Positions 27,283-37,331 are shown, counted from the stretch's first letter. The stretch is 64,000 bases of DNA from JBALVT01 sp965262875 (GCA_965262875.1 OZ253569.1:3782001-3846000); one strand, 5' to 3'. Program-made: numbers and translations. Notes: generated by a model not told the origin, from the sequence alone.

Positions 27283-28419
27283 CTACCGCCCCAAAATAGA
27301 CCGTGCAACAAGCTCCCGCATAATCTCCGAAGTACCACCATAAATACGCTGAATTCTAGCGTCAGTGTAGTAGCGAGAAATTGGATACTCAGCGGTGTAA
27401 CCATAGCCGCCAAACAACTGCAGACAATCGTCGATCACCTTGCACTGCATTTCTGTTGCAGCGTATTTGAGCATGGCCGCATCGTCGGCAGATAATTCAC
27501 CGCGCGTGTATTGGTCGGCACACTGATCGTAGAAAGCTCGGTTTATAGAGATTTCCGTTTTCACTTCGGCCAATTTGAAACGTGTGTTCTGAAAGCTAGC
27601 TATGGTCTGGCCAAAGGCCTTGCGCTCCAGCACATATTCCACTGTGATATCCAGCGCTCCCTCTGCGGCCCCGATGCCTTGTCCGGCTATGCCCAGGCGC
27701 TCACGGGGCAGCTCTTTCATCATGATGACGAAACCCTTGTTGAGCTCTCCCAGCACGGCAGATTCAGGGAGACGTACATCCTGAAAAAATAGCTCTGCAG
27801 TGTCGGAGGTGTGTTGGCCAATCTTCTCCAGTTTTTTGCCCTTTTCGAAGCCCGGTAAACTGGTGTCGACGAGGAACAGGGTGGTTCCCTTGGCGCCTTT
27901 CCCCGGGTCTGTGATTGCCGCCACAATTACAACATCAGCATGGTAGCCGTTGGTAATGAATATTTTTGATCCGTTGAGAATCCATTCATCTCCATCCTTA
28001 ACCGCGTTGGTTCGAATACCCTGGACGTCTGAGCCCGCCCCGGGCTCGGTCATTGCCAGGGCGCCAACCGCTTCGCCGCTCACCATAGCGGGGAGCCAGC
28101 GCTGTTTTTGTTCTTCGCTACCAAAGTGTTCAATATAGGGTGCGACTATGTTGCAGTGAATTCCATAGCCGGTTGCGATGCCGCCATAACCCATACGTGA
28201 TAGTTCTTCGATAAGGGCGAGTGTTACAAGTGGACTGGTGCCTGCACCGCCGTATTCCTCGGGCATGTCAGGGCAGAGCAGGCCGGCTTCTCCCAGCGTA
28301 TTCCAAAGTGTTCTGGGAACCATGTGATCGTCTTCCCACTGCTCGAAAGAAGGGCCAATTTCCTGTTCGAAAGCCTTTCGGGCCATGTCTCTAAACAGCG
28401 TTAATTCTTCTTTGTCCAT
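27283..28419 (-). CDS. Acyl-CoA dehydrogenase
   Basis: 378 residues. The family signatures ALAMTEPGAGSDVQGIRTNA and the C-terminal QLFGGYGYTAEYPISRYYTDARIQRIYGGTSEIMRELVAR are complete. The base-glutamate region IYGGTSEI is normal. It oxidises an acyl-CoA to an enoyl-CoA with FAD and electron-transfer flavoprotein. Chain length cannot be read from the sequence. It is divergent from an aldehyde dehydrogenase gene. Confidence 0.9.
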   Translation of the reverse strand: MDKEELTLFRDMARKAFEQEIGPSFEQWEDDHMVPRTLWNTLGEAGLLCPDMPEEYGGAGTSPLVTLALIEELSRMGYGGIATGYGIHCNIVAPYIEHFGSEEQKQRWLPAMVSGEAVGALAMTEPGAGSDVQGIRTNAVKDGDEWILNGSKIFITNGYHADVVIVAAITDPGKGAKGTTLFLVDTSLPGFEKGKKLEKIGQHTSDTAELFFQDVRLPESAVLGELNKGFVIMMKELPRERLGIAGQGIGAAEGALDITVEYVLERKAFGQTIASFQNTRFKLAEVKTEISINRAFYDQCADQYTRGELSADDAAMLKYAATEMQCKVIDDCLQLFGGYGYTAEYPISRYYTDARIQRIYGGTSEIMRELVARSILGR

Positions 28420-28603
28420 CGTCGAGGATTTCCATCAAGATTAGCTTGAAATTTCGGGTGGACAGTCTGCGCGTAAGCAGTGCCTGAGGCAATGATTCAA
28501 ATAGCCAATAATTGATGTTAAAAGGCACAACTATGGCTTCTAGTATCCACTTTGGCATCTGACTGGCGTATCGCAAAGCGAGAAACTAAACTCCGCATAC
28601 TTT

Positions 28604-28656
28604 AACGAGGGTGGTTCCCAGCGCCGCTGGGAGTGCTACACTTACGCCTCGTTTTT
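28604..28656 (+). promoter_or_regulatory. Nested palindrome with T run upstream of the aldehyde dehydrogenase
   Basis: The inner palindrome TCCCAGCG-C-CGCTGGGA (28616-28632) lies inside an outer pair AACGAGG (28604-28610)/CCTCGTT (28647-28653) that runs into five T. This could be an operator or a transcription attenuator ahead of the ATG at 28679. Confidence 0.4.
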
Positions 28657-28678
28657 ATGTGTAAATTGGAGAAAGAAA

Positions 28679-30106
28679 ATGCGCGATTACAAGCAGTTTT
28701 ATATCAATGGCCAGTGGGTTGACCCGGTAACTCCTAACACTCTGGATGTAATCAACCCCGCGAACGAGGAAGTTTGTGCGCAGATTTCTCTGGGTTCGGC
28801 GGCCGATGTCGATTTGGCCGTTGCGGCGGCCAAGGAAGCTTTTGTGTCTTTCAGCCGAACCTCCGCAGCCGAACGAATTGAATTGCTGGAGTCCTGCGCT
28901 GAGGTTTATCAAAAGTATTACAACGACATAGCCAATGCTATACGCGAAGAGATGGGTGCGCCGCAGCAGCTGGCGAATACAGCTCAGGCTTACACGGGAT
29001 TGGGTCACTTACAAGAAGCGGCCAAAATCCTGAAGACTTTTGCCTTCGAGGAAGATCTTGGTGACACCCGTGTGTTCAAGGAGGCTATTGGTGTCTGTGG
29101 ATTGATTACTCCGTGGAACTGGCCGGTTAACCAGATATCCTGCAAAGTTGCTCCGGCACTGGCCGTGGGGTGTACCGTTGTCCTGAAGCCAAGTGAAGTG
29201 GCTCCGTTGTCCGCTTACCTGTTTGCACAAGTTATGCACGAGGCTGGCGTCCCTGCGGGCGTTTTCAACATGGTAAACGGCGATGGCCCAGGCGTTGGTA
29301 CCGCCTTGTCCAAACATCCTGATGTGGACATGATGTCTTTTACTGGCTCTACTCGCGCCGGCAGCTTGGTCGCACAAAACGCAGCGCCAACTGTCAAGCG
29401 TGTTACACAGGAGCTCGGTGGCAAGTCACCCAATATCATCCTTGAGGATGCCGACCTGGAAAAAGCCGTTACCGGTGGGTTGATGCACATGTACCAAAAT
29501 ACCGGGCAGTCCTGCAACGCGCCCTCGCGCATGTTGGTCCCCGCCGCCAAATTGGCCGACGCAGAAGCCATCGCTGCTAAAGTGACAGAGTCTGTCGTTG
29601 TCGGTGATCCTACCGCTGCGGGGACCACGATGGGCCCCGTGGTTTCCGAGATTCAGTTCAACAAGATTCAGGATCTGATTCAGGCAGGTATCGATGAAGG
29701 CGCCACTCTGGTGACCGGCGGCACAGGGCGACCAGATGGGATAGACAAGGGCTATTTTATAAAGCCAACCGTATTCTCTGGAGCGAGCAATGAAATGACG
29801 ATTGCCGCTCAGGAGATTTTCGGGCCCGTATTGACGATGATTCCCTACGACACCGAAGAAGAAGCGATTCGCATTGCCAACGATACCCCCTATGGTCTGG
29901 CAGGTTACGTCCAAGGCGGTGACATCGATCATGCGAGAGAGGTAGCTTTAAAAATTCGCGCTGGTAACATCAATATCAATGGAGCTTCCGCTGGTTTCGA
30001 CGTACCCTTTGGCGGCTTCAAGCAGTCAGGTAATGGTCGGGAGTGGGGCCACCACGGCTTTACGGATTACCTCGAGATCAAAGCTGTGGCGGGCTACGGG
30101 AAGTAA
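28679..30106 (+). CDS. NAD(P)-dependent aldehyde dehydrogenase
   Basis: 475 residues. The Rossmann region carries GLITPWNWPVNQISCKVAPALAVGC and the glutamate motif VTQELGGKSPN; the catalytic cysteine is in NTGQSCNAPSRM. The C-terminal FGGFKQSGNGREWG is typical. It oxidises an aldehyde to the acid; the substrate is not predictable. It is followed at 3 bases by glycerol kinase, so the two are probably cotranscribed. The start is the ATG at 28679. Confidence 0.9.
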   Translation: MRDYKQFYINGQWVDPVTPNTLDVINPANEEVCAQISLGSAADVDLAVAAAKEAFVSFSRTSAAERIELLESCAEVYQKYYNDIANAIREEMGAPQQLANTAQAYTGLGHLQEAAKILKTFAFEEDLGDTRVFKEAIGVCGLITPWNWPVNQISCKVAPALAVGCTVVLKPSEVAPLSAYLFAQVMHEAGVPAGVFNMVNGDGPGVGTALSKHPDVDMMSFTGSTRAGSLVAQNAAPTVKRVTQELGGKSPNIILEDADLEKAVTGGLMHMYQNTGQSCNAPSRMLVPAAKLADAEAIAAKVTESVVVGDPTAAGTTMGPVVSEIQFNKIQDLIQAGIDEGATLVTGGTGRPDGIDKGYFIKPTVFSGASNEMTIAAQEIFGPVLTMIPYDTEEEAIRIANDTPYGLAGYVQGGDIDHAREVALKIRAGNININGASAGFDVPFGGFKQSGNGREWGHHGFTDYLEIKAVAGYGK

Positions 30107-30109
30107 CAA

Positions 30110-31600
30110 ATGGGCGGCTTCGTTTTAGCCATAGATCAGGGAACCACTGGCAGTACAGTGGCCCTGATGGACGAGCGCGGCCGCGTTCTTACCAGTGTCA
30201 ATTTTGAGTTTCCTCAAATATATCCGCAATCTGGCTGGGTGGAACATCGCCCGGCTGATATTTGGTTGTCAGTTGAGAAGTGCATCGCTGCCGTATTTCG
30301 TAAGAAAACTTGCAAGCCTTCTGACATTGTGGCTATCGGCATTACCAATCAGCGAGAGACTTCCGTGCTCTGGGATAAGCGCACGGGTGAACCTCTCAAC
30401 AATGCAATTGTATGGCAGTGTCGGCGCACCACGGATTTTTGTGAGGCGTTAAAATCAGCGGGACATGAAAACAAGATAAAACGTAAATCGGGCCTTGTTT
30501 TGGACCCGTATTTTTCAGCGAGTAAATATCGCTGGTTGCTGCACAACACCAAAGGTATAGGGAAGCTTCTAAAGAGCGACCGTGTTGCAGCAGGAACAAT
30601 AGACAGCTTCCTGATATCAAAGCTGACCGGTGGCGCAGCCCATGTGACCGATGTGTCAAATGCTTCGCGCACTTCTTTGATGAATTTAAAAACGGCGAGT
30701 TGGGACAAGACCCTGCTCGACCTGTTTGAGGTGCCTGCCAAAATACTCCCGGAGATTGTTCCATCGAGCGGAGTCATGGGTCGCACCGCCGGGGTAAAAG
30801 GTCTGCCCGATGGTATTCCTATTGCAGGTGTCGCTGGGGATCAGCAGGCGGCTCTGTTTGGTCAGGCCTGTTTCAAGCCCGGTGAGGCCAAATGTACTTT
30901 TGGTACCGGGTCGTTCATTCTAATGAACACCGGCAGCGAACTAGTACATTCGCGATCTGGCTTACTGACCACTGTGGCCTGGCAACTCGAAGGAAAGAGT
31001 AAACCTGTTTACGCGCTAGAAGGCGGTGCCTTTGTTTGTGGAGCCGCAGTGCAGTGGCTACGAGACGGGCTCAAGATGATCAAGGATGCGGCTGATATTG
31101 AAGCTTTGGCGAGGGAGGTCGATGACAGTGGCGGTGTAGAGTTTGTACCGGCGTTGACAGGATTGGGCGCACCCCACTGGGCCCCGGACGCTCGCGGAAC
31201 ACTCAGTGGTCTTACTCGAGGCACCGAACGCGGTCATATTGCTCGCGCAACCTTGGATGCCATGGCGCTGCAAAACGCCGATATTTTGAATGCCATGGAA
31301 CGCGATCTTGGCAAGCGCATGAAACCGTTGCGTGTCGACGGAGGAGCGGCGGCAAACAATCTTTTGATGCAGATACAAGCCGATGTGTTGGGCCGAAAAT
31401 TGATACGCCCTGAAGTGATTGAAACTACCGTCGCCGGTGCCTGCTATCTTGCGGGATTGGGTGTGGGTGTTTGGGACAGCCCGTCCGAGCTCCTTGAAAT
31501 TTGGAAGGCCGAGCGAGAGTTCAAGGTAGAAATATCCGCCGCAGCCAGACGCAAGCGTATTCACTCCTGGCAGGGCGCGATTAATCGCACTCTCCTGTAA
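30110..31600 (+). CDS. glpK: Glycerol kinase
   Basis: 496 residues of the FGGY sugar kinase family. The ATP-binding loop AIDQGTTGSTVALMDERG is near the N-terminus; GITNQRETSVLWD, the glycerol-site VWQCRRT block, FGTGSFILMNTG and GGAAANNLLMQ follow. Phosphorylates glycerol to sn-glycerol-3-phosphate. No glpF or glpD is adjacent; it follows an aldehyde dehydrogenase in one operon, which might link glycerol or glyceraldehyde use. It is separated from arfB by 12 bases. Confidence 0.92.
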   Translation: MGGFVLAIDQGTTGSTVALMDERGRVLTSVNFEFPQIYPQSGWVEHRPADIWLSVEKCIAAVFRKKTCKPSDIVAIGITNQRETSVLWDKRTGEPLNNAIVWQCRRTTDFCEALKSAGHENKIKRKSGLVLDPYFSASKYRWLLHNTKGIGKLLKSDRVAAGTIDSFLISKLTGGAAHVTDVSNASRTSLMNLKTASWDKTLLDLFEVPAKILPEIVPSSGVMGRTAGVKGLPDGIPIAGVAGDQQAALFGQACFKPGEAKCTFGTGSFILMNTGSELVHSRSGLLTTVAWQLEGKSKPVYALEGGAFVCGAAVQWLRDGLKMIKDAADIEALAREVDDSGGVEFVPALTGLGAPHWAPDARGTLSGLTRGTERGHIARATLDAMALQNADILNAMERDLGKRMKPLRVDGGAAANNLLMQIQADVLGRKLIRPEVIETTVAGACYLAGLGVGVWDSPSELLEIWKAEREFKVEISAAARRKRIHSWQGAINRTLL

Positions 31601-31612
31601 AGCGCAATTCTT

Positions 31613-32026
31613 ATGCTGTTTATCTCCAGTAATGTTGCAATTCCCGATCGGGAAATTGATATTCAAGCTATTCGTGCACAGGGTTCGGGTGGTCAGAATG
31701 TGAATAAGGTTTCCACGGCCATTCATCTTCGGTTTGATATTAAGGCGTCTTCACTTCCAGAGTTTTACAAGGAGAGGTTGCTCGCTTTGCGTGATCAGCG
31801 CATCACCAAAGAAGGTGTGATAGTCATTAAATCCCAGCGCTATCGCACTCAAGAAAAAAATCGAGAGGATGCCTCTAAACGTTTGATTGATTTAATTAAA
31901 GCCGCCACGATTACGCGAAAGAAGCGCCGGCCGACCAAGCCTACCAAAGGTTCGCAAAAGCGGCGAATGGAAAGTAAAACAAAACACGGACGCCTGAAAA
32001 CTCTGCGCGGTAGAGTCGATATTTAG
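31613..32026 (+). CDS. arfB: Alternative ribosome-rescue factor ArfB (YaeJ type)
   Basis: 137 residues with the release-factor GGQ motif at 26-28 in AQGSGGQNVNKVST, and the lysine/arginine-rich C-terminal tail (KKRRPTKPTK, KRRMESKTKHGRLK) that inserts in the mRNA channel. It lacks codon-recognition domains, so it hydrolyses peptidyl-tRNA on stalled ribosomes. Short intergenic spacing suggests transcription with glpK. Confidence 0.92.
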   Translation: MLFISSNVAIPDREIDIQAIRAQGSGGQNVNKVSTAIHLRFDIKASSLPEFYKERLLALRDQRITKEGVIVIKSQRYRTQEKNREDASKRLIDLIKAATITRKKRRPTKPTKGSQKRRMESKTKHGRLKTLRGRVDI

Positions 32027-32133
32027 GCTTGATTTTGCGCCTCGAATCAGCGCTCACACATATTCTTCAACTGAGTTAGAATATTGAACAAGGCCTTAAA
32101 GAAGGCGGCATTTAAACTACAGCGGAACACATT

Positions 32134-33123
32134 ATGGATTTTATCCCCCAGCTCATCTCCAGTCCTTTATTCTGGATTGCCCTTGTCATTTTGTACGCCA
32201 TTAAACAGGGTATCCATTTCGTTCCTCAAAACCGAGGTTATGTAATTTACACGATGGGCAAGTACGACAAGACTCTCAAAGCGGGTTTGAATTTTATTGT
32301 GCCTTTTATACAAAAGGTTGCTGCAGACAGAAATCTGAAAGAACAATCCCTGGACATTTCCTCCCAGTCTGCGATTACCCGAGACAACATCTCCCTAAAC
32401 ATAGACGGTATCCTGTTTATGAAAGTGACCGATGCCGGCGCCGCGACTAATAATGTCACCGACTATAAAATGGCGGTGATACAGCTGGCGATGACAACCA
32501 TGCGAAACGCGATTGGCTCCATGGAGCTGGACGAGTGCTTCCAAAGTCGCGATGCCATTAACGCAACGATTCTAACCGCGATGACCGAGGCCACCCAGCC
32601 CTGGGGCGTGATGGTGACGCGTTATGAGATCAAGGATATTTCGCCGCCACAGTCGATCCGTGAAGACATGGAAAAGCAGATGACCGCAGAGCGAGAAAAG
32701 CGTTCGGTCATTTTAACAGCAGAGGGTGTTAAGACGGCTGCTATTACAGAGGCAGAGGGATTGAAAGCGGCGCGTGTGCTAGATGCCGAAGGTGCCAAAG
32801 CAGAACAGGTTCTGGCTGCCGAGGCATTTAAAGAGTCTCAAATTCTTGATGCAACGGGTAGAGCAGAAGCTATTCGCCTGGTGGCAGAGGCCGATGCCAA
32901 TGCACTGGCGACAATAGGCGATGTCGCGAACACGCCTGCAGGTGAGGCGGCTGTGCTATTGAACCTGGCCCAGGACGCGATTGCTGCCCATCAGGCAATA
33001 GCCGCAGAAAGTACGGTGGTGCTTACCGATGGTAAAACCAGCGATAACGTAGCCAACACCGTTGCTCAGGCCATTGCCGTTTCCAGTAGTCTCAAGTTAC
33101 CCGGACCATCGGCAGAGGGTTAA
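32134..33123 (+). CDS. SPFH/band 7 membrane protein (paraslipin/QmcA type)
   Basis: 329 residues with an N-terminal membrane helix (LFWIALVILYAIKQGI) and an SPFH domain (VPQNRGYVIYTMGKYDKTLKAGLNFIVPFIQ). A long alanine/glutamate-rich coiled coil (AEGLKAARVLDAEGAKAEQVLAAEAFKE) follows. Such proteins assemble large membrane cages with NfeD partners and influence membrane order and protein quality control. The next gene is nfeD-like with 3 bases between them. Confidence 0.88.
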   Translation: MDFIPQLISSPLFWIALVILYAIKQGIHFVPQNRGYVIYTMGKYDKTLKAGLNFIVPFIQKVAADRNLKEQSLDISSQSAITRDNISLNIDGILFMKVTDAGAATNNVTDYKMAVIQLAMTTMRNAIGSMELDECFQSRDAINATILTAMTEATQPWGVMVTRYEIKDISPPQSIREDMEKQMTAEREKRSVILTAEGVKTAAITEAEGLKAARVLDAEGAKAEQVLAAEAFKESQILDATGRAEAIRLVAEADANALATIGDVANTPAGEAAVLLNLAQDAIAAHQAIAAESTVVLTDGKTSDNVANTVAQAIAVSSSLKLPGPSAEG

Positions 33124-33126
33124 TTC

Positions 33127-33603
33127 ATGGATATCGCTGCGTATATTTCGGCCAATCACGCCCATTTTTTTTACGTTCTAGCAGGCCTGAGTTTTCTCAT
33201 TGAACTGACGCTGCTGGGTCTGAGTGGTCCCTTGCTATTCTTTGCTATCGCCAGCTTTATTACCGGCGTCCTGATTTCTATTGGGCTAATCTCAGGTTGG
33301 GAGATAGAGATTTTTGCCCTGGGGCTTTTGACGGCGGTTACAATGTTTCTGCTATGGAAGCCCCTGAAGCGGTTTCAAAATACGGGTGATGGCAGCGACA
33401 ACAGTAGCGATATGATTGGCAGGCAAGTGCCTGTTAGCAAAACCGTGAGTGTCAGTGATGGCTCGATTCGCTATTCCGGAATTGATTGGAGTAGCCGCCT
33501 GGATGGCGGCGCTGGGGTAGAAGCCATCGATGAAGGCGAGCTGTGTATGATCACCGCAGTCGATGGAAACATTATGTTGGTAGAGCCTCTGGCGAACAGT
33601 TAG
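33127..33603 (+). CDS. NfeD-like membrane protein
   Basis: 158 residues: two or three membrane helices (FFYVLAGLSFLIELTLLGLSGPLLFFAIASFITGV, ...LGLLTAVTMFLLW) and a soluble OB-fold domain with IRYSGIDWSSRLDGGAGVEAIDEGELCMI. NfeD proteins pair with SPFH proteins; this gene is directly after one. Its stop overlaps by four bases the stop of the convergent aminotransferase gene. Confidence 0.88.
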   Translation: MDIAAYISANHAHFFYVLAGLSFLIELTLLGLSGPLLFFAIASFITGVLISIGLISGWEIEIFALGLLTAVTMFLLWKPLKRFQNTGDGSDNSSDMIGRQVPVSKTVSVSDGSIRYSGIDWSSRLDGGAGVEAIDEGELCMITAVDGNIMLVEPLANS

Positions 33604-34949
33604 GCCTCCCGCGCCATCGTTTGTGGTGTTTCAGCGATGCATTCTTTCACGCTTTTTCTAAAGCGAGAGATAAACAAATCAATTTCTTCGACGTTAATAG
33701 AGAGGGGTGGAGACATCATCATATGGTCTCCAACCGCACGACACAACAGCCCGTTCTCTAAGCAGCGCTGATGGATTTTCGCTCCCAGCGCCTTTGCGGG
33801 TAAGTCCCCCGGATCGAAACTCACAGCACCTAACAGCCCATAGTTGCGGATGTCGATTACTTGCGGCAAGTCTTTGAGGGCGTGCAGCGCGTCTTCCCAG
33901 TACTTGCCTTTTTCACCGCTAGCGCAGGTAAATAATCCTTCGGTTTCATAGATGTCTAAAGAGGCTAGGCCCGCTGCCGCAGCCACGGGTGCACCAGCGT
34001 AGGTATTGCCGTGGAAAAACTCTGGAACTGTTGTTGGCGTGTTGTCAAAAATAGATTGTTGAATTTCATCTTTGACAAAAACGCCGCCCATGGGAATGGT
34101 TCCACCGTTGATGGCCTTGGCGCTGGTTATAAGATCGGGAATCACATCAAACTCGATCGCTGCAAAAGCAGAGCCCGTTCGTCCGAAGCCGGTAATCACC
34201 TCATCAAAAATTAGCAAGATGTCATGTTCGTCACACAGCTGGCGAATCTTCTTTAGGTAGCCAACCGGCGGGGGAACCATGCCGCCAGCACCCGAGATGG
34301 GTTCGATGATAACGGCGCAAATGCTATCGGCACCGCGTAAGGCAATGATTTTCTCAAATGCTTCCGCCATAGCATCCGTTCCATGTGCGGGACTGCCGCG
34401 GCTGAAGGCATTGTTTTCTATATCCAACATTTCCGGTAAAAAATCGACTTGCTCTAAGACAGGAAAGCCATGTCGGTTAGTGGGTAGCCCCTGCATGGAA
34501 GTCCCGCCAATGTTCACACCGTGATAGCCCTGTTCTCGAGAAATAAATCGGCTTTTACTGCCATTGCCGCGAGAGTGTTGATACAGGTGGGCGATCTTCA
34601 AAGCGGTGTCTACCGCTTCTGATCCCGAGTTGGTGAAAAACACCCGATTGATTCCCTCTGGGGTGTGCTTCATGAGACGCTCGGCAAATTCGAATGCTGG
34701 CGGAGTGCCAAACTGAAAGTGTGGCGCAAAGTCAATTTGCATCAGTTGCGCGTGTACCGCATCGGCGACCGACTTGCGGCCATGCCCTATATTGCAACAC
34801 CACAATCCAGCTGTAATATCGAGGATATCCTGGCCCGCTTCGTTGTATAAGAATACACCCTCGGCGCGAGTAAACATGCGAGGCTTATCTTGAAAAGCGC
34901 GCACATTGGTAAAAGGCTGCCACCAGTTTTGCAAATTTAGATCAGACAT
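33600..34949 (-). CDS. Class III aminotransferase
   Basis: 449 residues. The PLP-lysine region SAKAINGGTIPMGGVFVKDE and DVLLIFDEVITGFGRTGS-like motif are present, as is NSGSEAVDTALKIAH. Such enzymes move amino groups from omega-amino acids or polyamine-derived amines to pyruvate or 2-oxoglutarate. It is followed on the same strand by a semialdehyde dehydrogenase gene 11 bases upstream, so the pair probably turns an omega-amino acid into an acid, for example GABA to succinate. The real substrate is not shown. Confidence 0.88.
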   Translation of the reverse strand: MSDLNLQNWWQPFTNVRAFQDKPRMFTRAEGVFLYNEAGQDILDITAGLWCCNIGHGRKSVADAVHAQLMQIDFAPHFQFGTPPAFEFAERLMKHTPEGINRVFFTNSGSEAVDTALKIAHLYQHSRGNGSKSRFISREQGYHGVNIGGTSMQGLPTNRHGFPVLEQVDFLPEMLDIENNAFSRGSPAHGTDAMAEAFEKIIALRGADSICAVIIEPISGAGGMVPPPVGYLKKIRQLCDEHDILLIFDEVITGFGRTGSAFAAIEFDVIPDLITSAKAINGGTIPMGGVFVKDEIQQSIFDNTPTTVPEFFHGNTYAGAPVAAAAGLASLDIYETEGLFTCASGEKGKYWEDALHALKDLPQVIDIRNYGLLGAVSFDPGDLPAKALGAKIHQRCLENGLLCRAVGDHMMMSPPLSINVEEIDLFISRFRKSVKECIAETPQTMAREA

Positions 34950-34960
34950 TTTTTTGTACC

Positions 34961-36424
34961 TCAGCGGTCAAGGCCGCCCATGAGCATGTATTTAATTTCA
35001 ACGTAGTCTTCTATTCCATACTTGGAACCTTCCCGACCTGATCCGGACTCCTTCACGCCCCCAAAGGGCGCCATTTCATTCGATATGATGCCTTCGTTTA
35101 TTCCTACGATGCCGTATTCTAGTGCTTCGGCAACGCGCCAGACTCGGCCAATGTCTCGTGTGTAAAAGTAAGAGGCCAGGCCGAATTCCGTATCGTTCGC
35201 CATGCTAATGGCTTCTTCCTCGGTTTTAAAACGCACCACGGGTGCCACCGGGCCAAAAATTTCGTTGCGAAACACCGCCATGCTTGACGTCACTTCTGTC
35301 AGGATTGTGGGCTGGTAATAACAAGACCCCAGTTCGTGAGCTTGCCCACCGATAGCCACTTTCGCTCCCGCATTGACTGAATCCGACACCAATGCGTCAA
35401 CGTCTCGGACTGCTTTCTCGTTGACCAGGGGTCCAATGGTCACACCGCTGTCCATGCCATTGCCAACATTCAATTTCGCTGTAGCGGCTACGAGTTTTTC
35501 AACAAACTCATCGTAGACGCCTTCTTGTACAAATAGGCGATTAGAGCAGACGCAGGTCTGACCGGCGTTGCGATATTTGGAAATAATCGCACCTTCAATA
35601 GCGGAGTCGACGTCGGCATCGTCGAAGACGATAAACGGTGCATTGCCTCCCAGCTCCATCGAGGTTTTCTTTACCGTAGCTGCACACTGTTCGATCAGCA
35701 TTTTGCCGATGGGAGTTGATCCTGTGAAAGTCAGCTTGCGCACGGTGGGGTTGGATGTCAGCTCTCCACCGATATCAGAAGATTGACCTGCAATGACGTT
35801 GAGCACGCCCGCAGGGATTCCCGCCCTTTCGGCCAGAACTGCCATGGCGAAGGCTGATAAAGGTGTTTCCGAAGCGGGCTTGATGACGATAGTACAGCCA
35901 GCGGCAAGTGCTGGGGCGGCCTTGCGGGCAATCATCGCGTTTGGGAAGTTCCACGGAGTGATGGCAGCGACTACGCCAACAGGTTGTTTAATGCAGACGA
36001 TTCGCTTGTCCGCTGAGGGGGCGGGGATAACATCGCCATCGATACGCTTGGCTTCCTCTGCGAACCACTCAATGTACGCGGCACCGTAGGCTACCTCGCC
36101 TCGTGATTCCGCCAGCGGCTTGCCTTGCTCGGCGGTCATGATGATGGCCAAGTCTTCGGTGTTTTCGATGAGTAAGTCAAACCATCGGCGTAAAATAACC
36201 GCCCGGGACTTGGCCGGTAGTGCACGCCATTCGACCATAGCTGCTTTCGCCGCCGCAATGGCATCAGCTGTTTCCGCTGCACCGAGCTTCGCCACTTCCG
36301 TGATGATTTCTCCCGTCGCCGGGTTACTAACGGGGAAGGTGGCCCCACTTTTCGCGTCGACCCATTCGCCATTGATATAGGCCCGATTTCTGAGTAATCC
36401 GGTGTCAGAGAGTGGGAGATTCAT
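34961..36424 (-). CDS. gabD: NAD(P)-dependent succinate-semialdehyde dehydrogenase
   Basis: 487 residues. TPWNFPNAMIARKAAPALAAGCT, the glutamate motif KKTSMELGGNAPFIVFDDAD, the catalytic cysteine in NAGQTCVCSNRL and the GGVKESGSGREGSKYGIEDY C-terminus all match the succinate/glutarate semialdehyde dehydrogenase group. It is transcribed before the aminotransferase in the same operon. Confidence 0.87.
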   Translation of the reverse strand: MNLPLSDTGLLRNRAYINGEWVDAKSGATFPVSNPATGEIITEVAKLGAAETADAIAAAKAAMVEWRALPAKSRAVILRRWFDLLIENTEDLAIIMTAEQGKPLAESRGEVAYGAAYIEWFAEEAKRIDGDVIPAPSADKRIVCIKQPVGVVAAITPWNFPNAMIARKAAPALAAGCTIVIKPASETPLSAFAMAVLAERAGIPAGVLNVIAGQSSDIGGELTSNPTVRKLTFTGSTPIGKMLIEQCAATVKKTSMELGGNAPFIVFDDADVDSAIEGAIISKYRNAGQTCVCSNRLFVQEGVYDEFVEKLVAATAKLNVGNGMDSGVTIGPLVNEKAVRDVDALVSDSVNAGAKVAIGGQAHELGSCYYQPTILTEVTSSMAVFRNEIFGPVAPVVRFKTEEEAISMANDTEFGLASYFYTRDIGRVWRVAEALEYGIVGINEGIISNEMAPFGGVKESGSGREGSKYGIEDYVEIKYMLMGGLDR

Positions 36425-36509
36425 CGTGTTTCCTTAGCCTTTTGTATGAACCATGAATCTTAAGCACATGCGAGCGGTTCGGCCATACCTGAATTCAGGT
36501 AGAGGAGGT

Positions 36510-37331
36510 TTATTTTAGTAGGGCAGCGAGGGGGTCTACGCCTTTGAGATTCGGCTGAGCCAGGGCATCGAAGAACAGGGAGAAAAGTTCGCTGTGGGAA
36601 GACAGGCCCAGTTTTTGGTAGATATTTTTGCGGTGAACCTGTTCGGTTTGGTCGCTGATCTTCAAGGTTTTGGCCGCGAGTTTGGAGGGGTATCCTTTTA
36701 GCACTAGCTGGACGACTTCCAGCTCCCGAGGAGTCAGGATACTACTGCCGAATCGTTTGAGAACCTTATCGACTTGCTGGTGGAGCGTCGCCTCCAAGGG
36801 CCTGCCGTCGTCCAGGTTGGTTTTCCAGTGTTGCTTTAGCAAGGAGGCGATGATCGGAGTGCTCTTACGAAGTCGTGACAGTTCATGGTAGGAGAAGGGC
36901 TCCATGTTTGGGGTTCTCTCGAGACATACGACCAGAGGCGTACGGTCACCGCTTTCGAGTAGGAACAATGTGTGGTCGATAACACCGCTGGATTGATAGT
37001 ACAGCGCGTAGTAATCACTCTCCCGGAAATTGTCCGGAGCGATCTCCATTAAGGGAAAAAACCCTCTAAGTCCCGACTTTGCGCTTAAATATGTGGGAGA
37101 GAGAAGCCACAGCCCATCCCTGTAGGGACCGCCAAAACCTTTCTGATCTCCTTCATGGAGGGCGTTGTACAACACCTTGAGTGACCCCGATTCCGGATAC
37201 GCCAAAATGACGGCGCTGTCGAAATCCGACGCACCGCGAATTAACTCCAGCAATGCGCTGGGAAATTCTTCGCTGCCCAGCTTATCGATGGTAGCTGGCA
37301 GCTGTTCTAAGCTCTTTGAAGTCAGGGTCAC
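36510..37331 (-). CDS. LuxR-family transcriptional regulator
   Basis: 273 residues. The C-terminal helix-turn-helix (about 205-260) reads ILTPRELEVVQLVLKGYPSKLAAKTLKISDQTEQVHRKNIYQKLGLSS. The N-terminal 190 residues show no named sensor domain, with a pattern loosely resembling GAF-type folds. It sits just upstream of the gabD/aminotransferase operon on the same strand and may regulate it, which is inference. Confidence 0.8.
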   Translation of the reverse strand: MTLTSKSLEQLPATIDKLGSEEFPSALLELIRGASDFDSAVILAYPESGSLKVLYNALHEGDQKGFGGPYRDGLWLLSPTYLSAKSGLRGFFPLMEIAPDNFRESDYYALYYQSSGVIDHTLFLLESGDRTPLVVCLERTPNMEPFSYHELSRLRKSTPIIASLLKQHWKTNLDDGRPLEATLHQQVDKVLKRFGSSILTPRELEVVQLVLKGYPSKLAAKTLKISDQTEQVHRKNIYQKLGLSSHSELFSLFFDALAQPNLKGVDPLAALLK

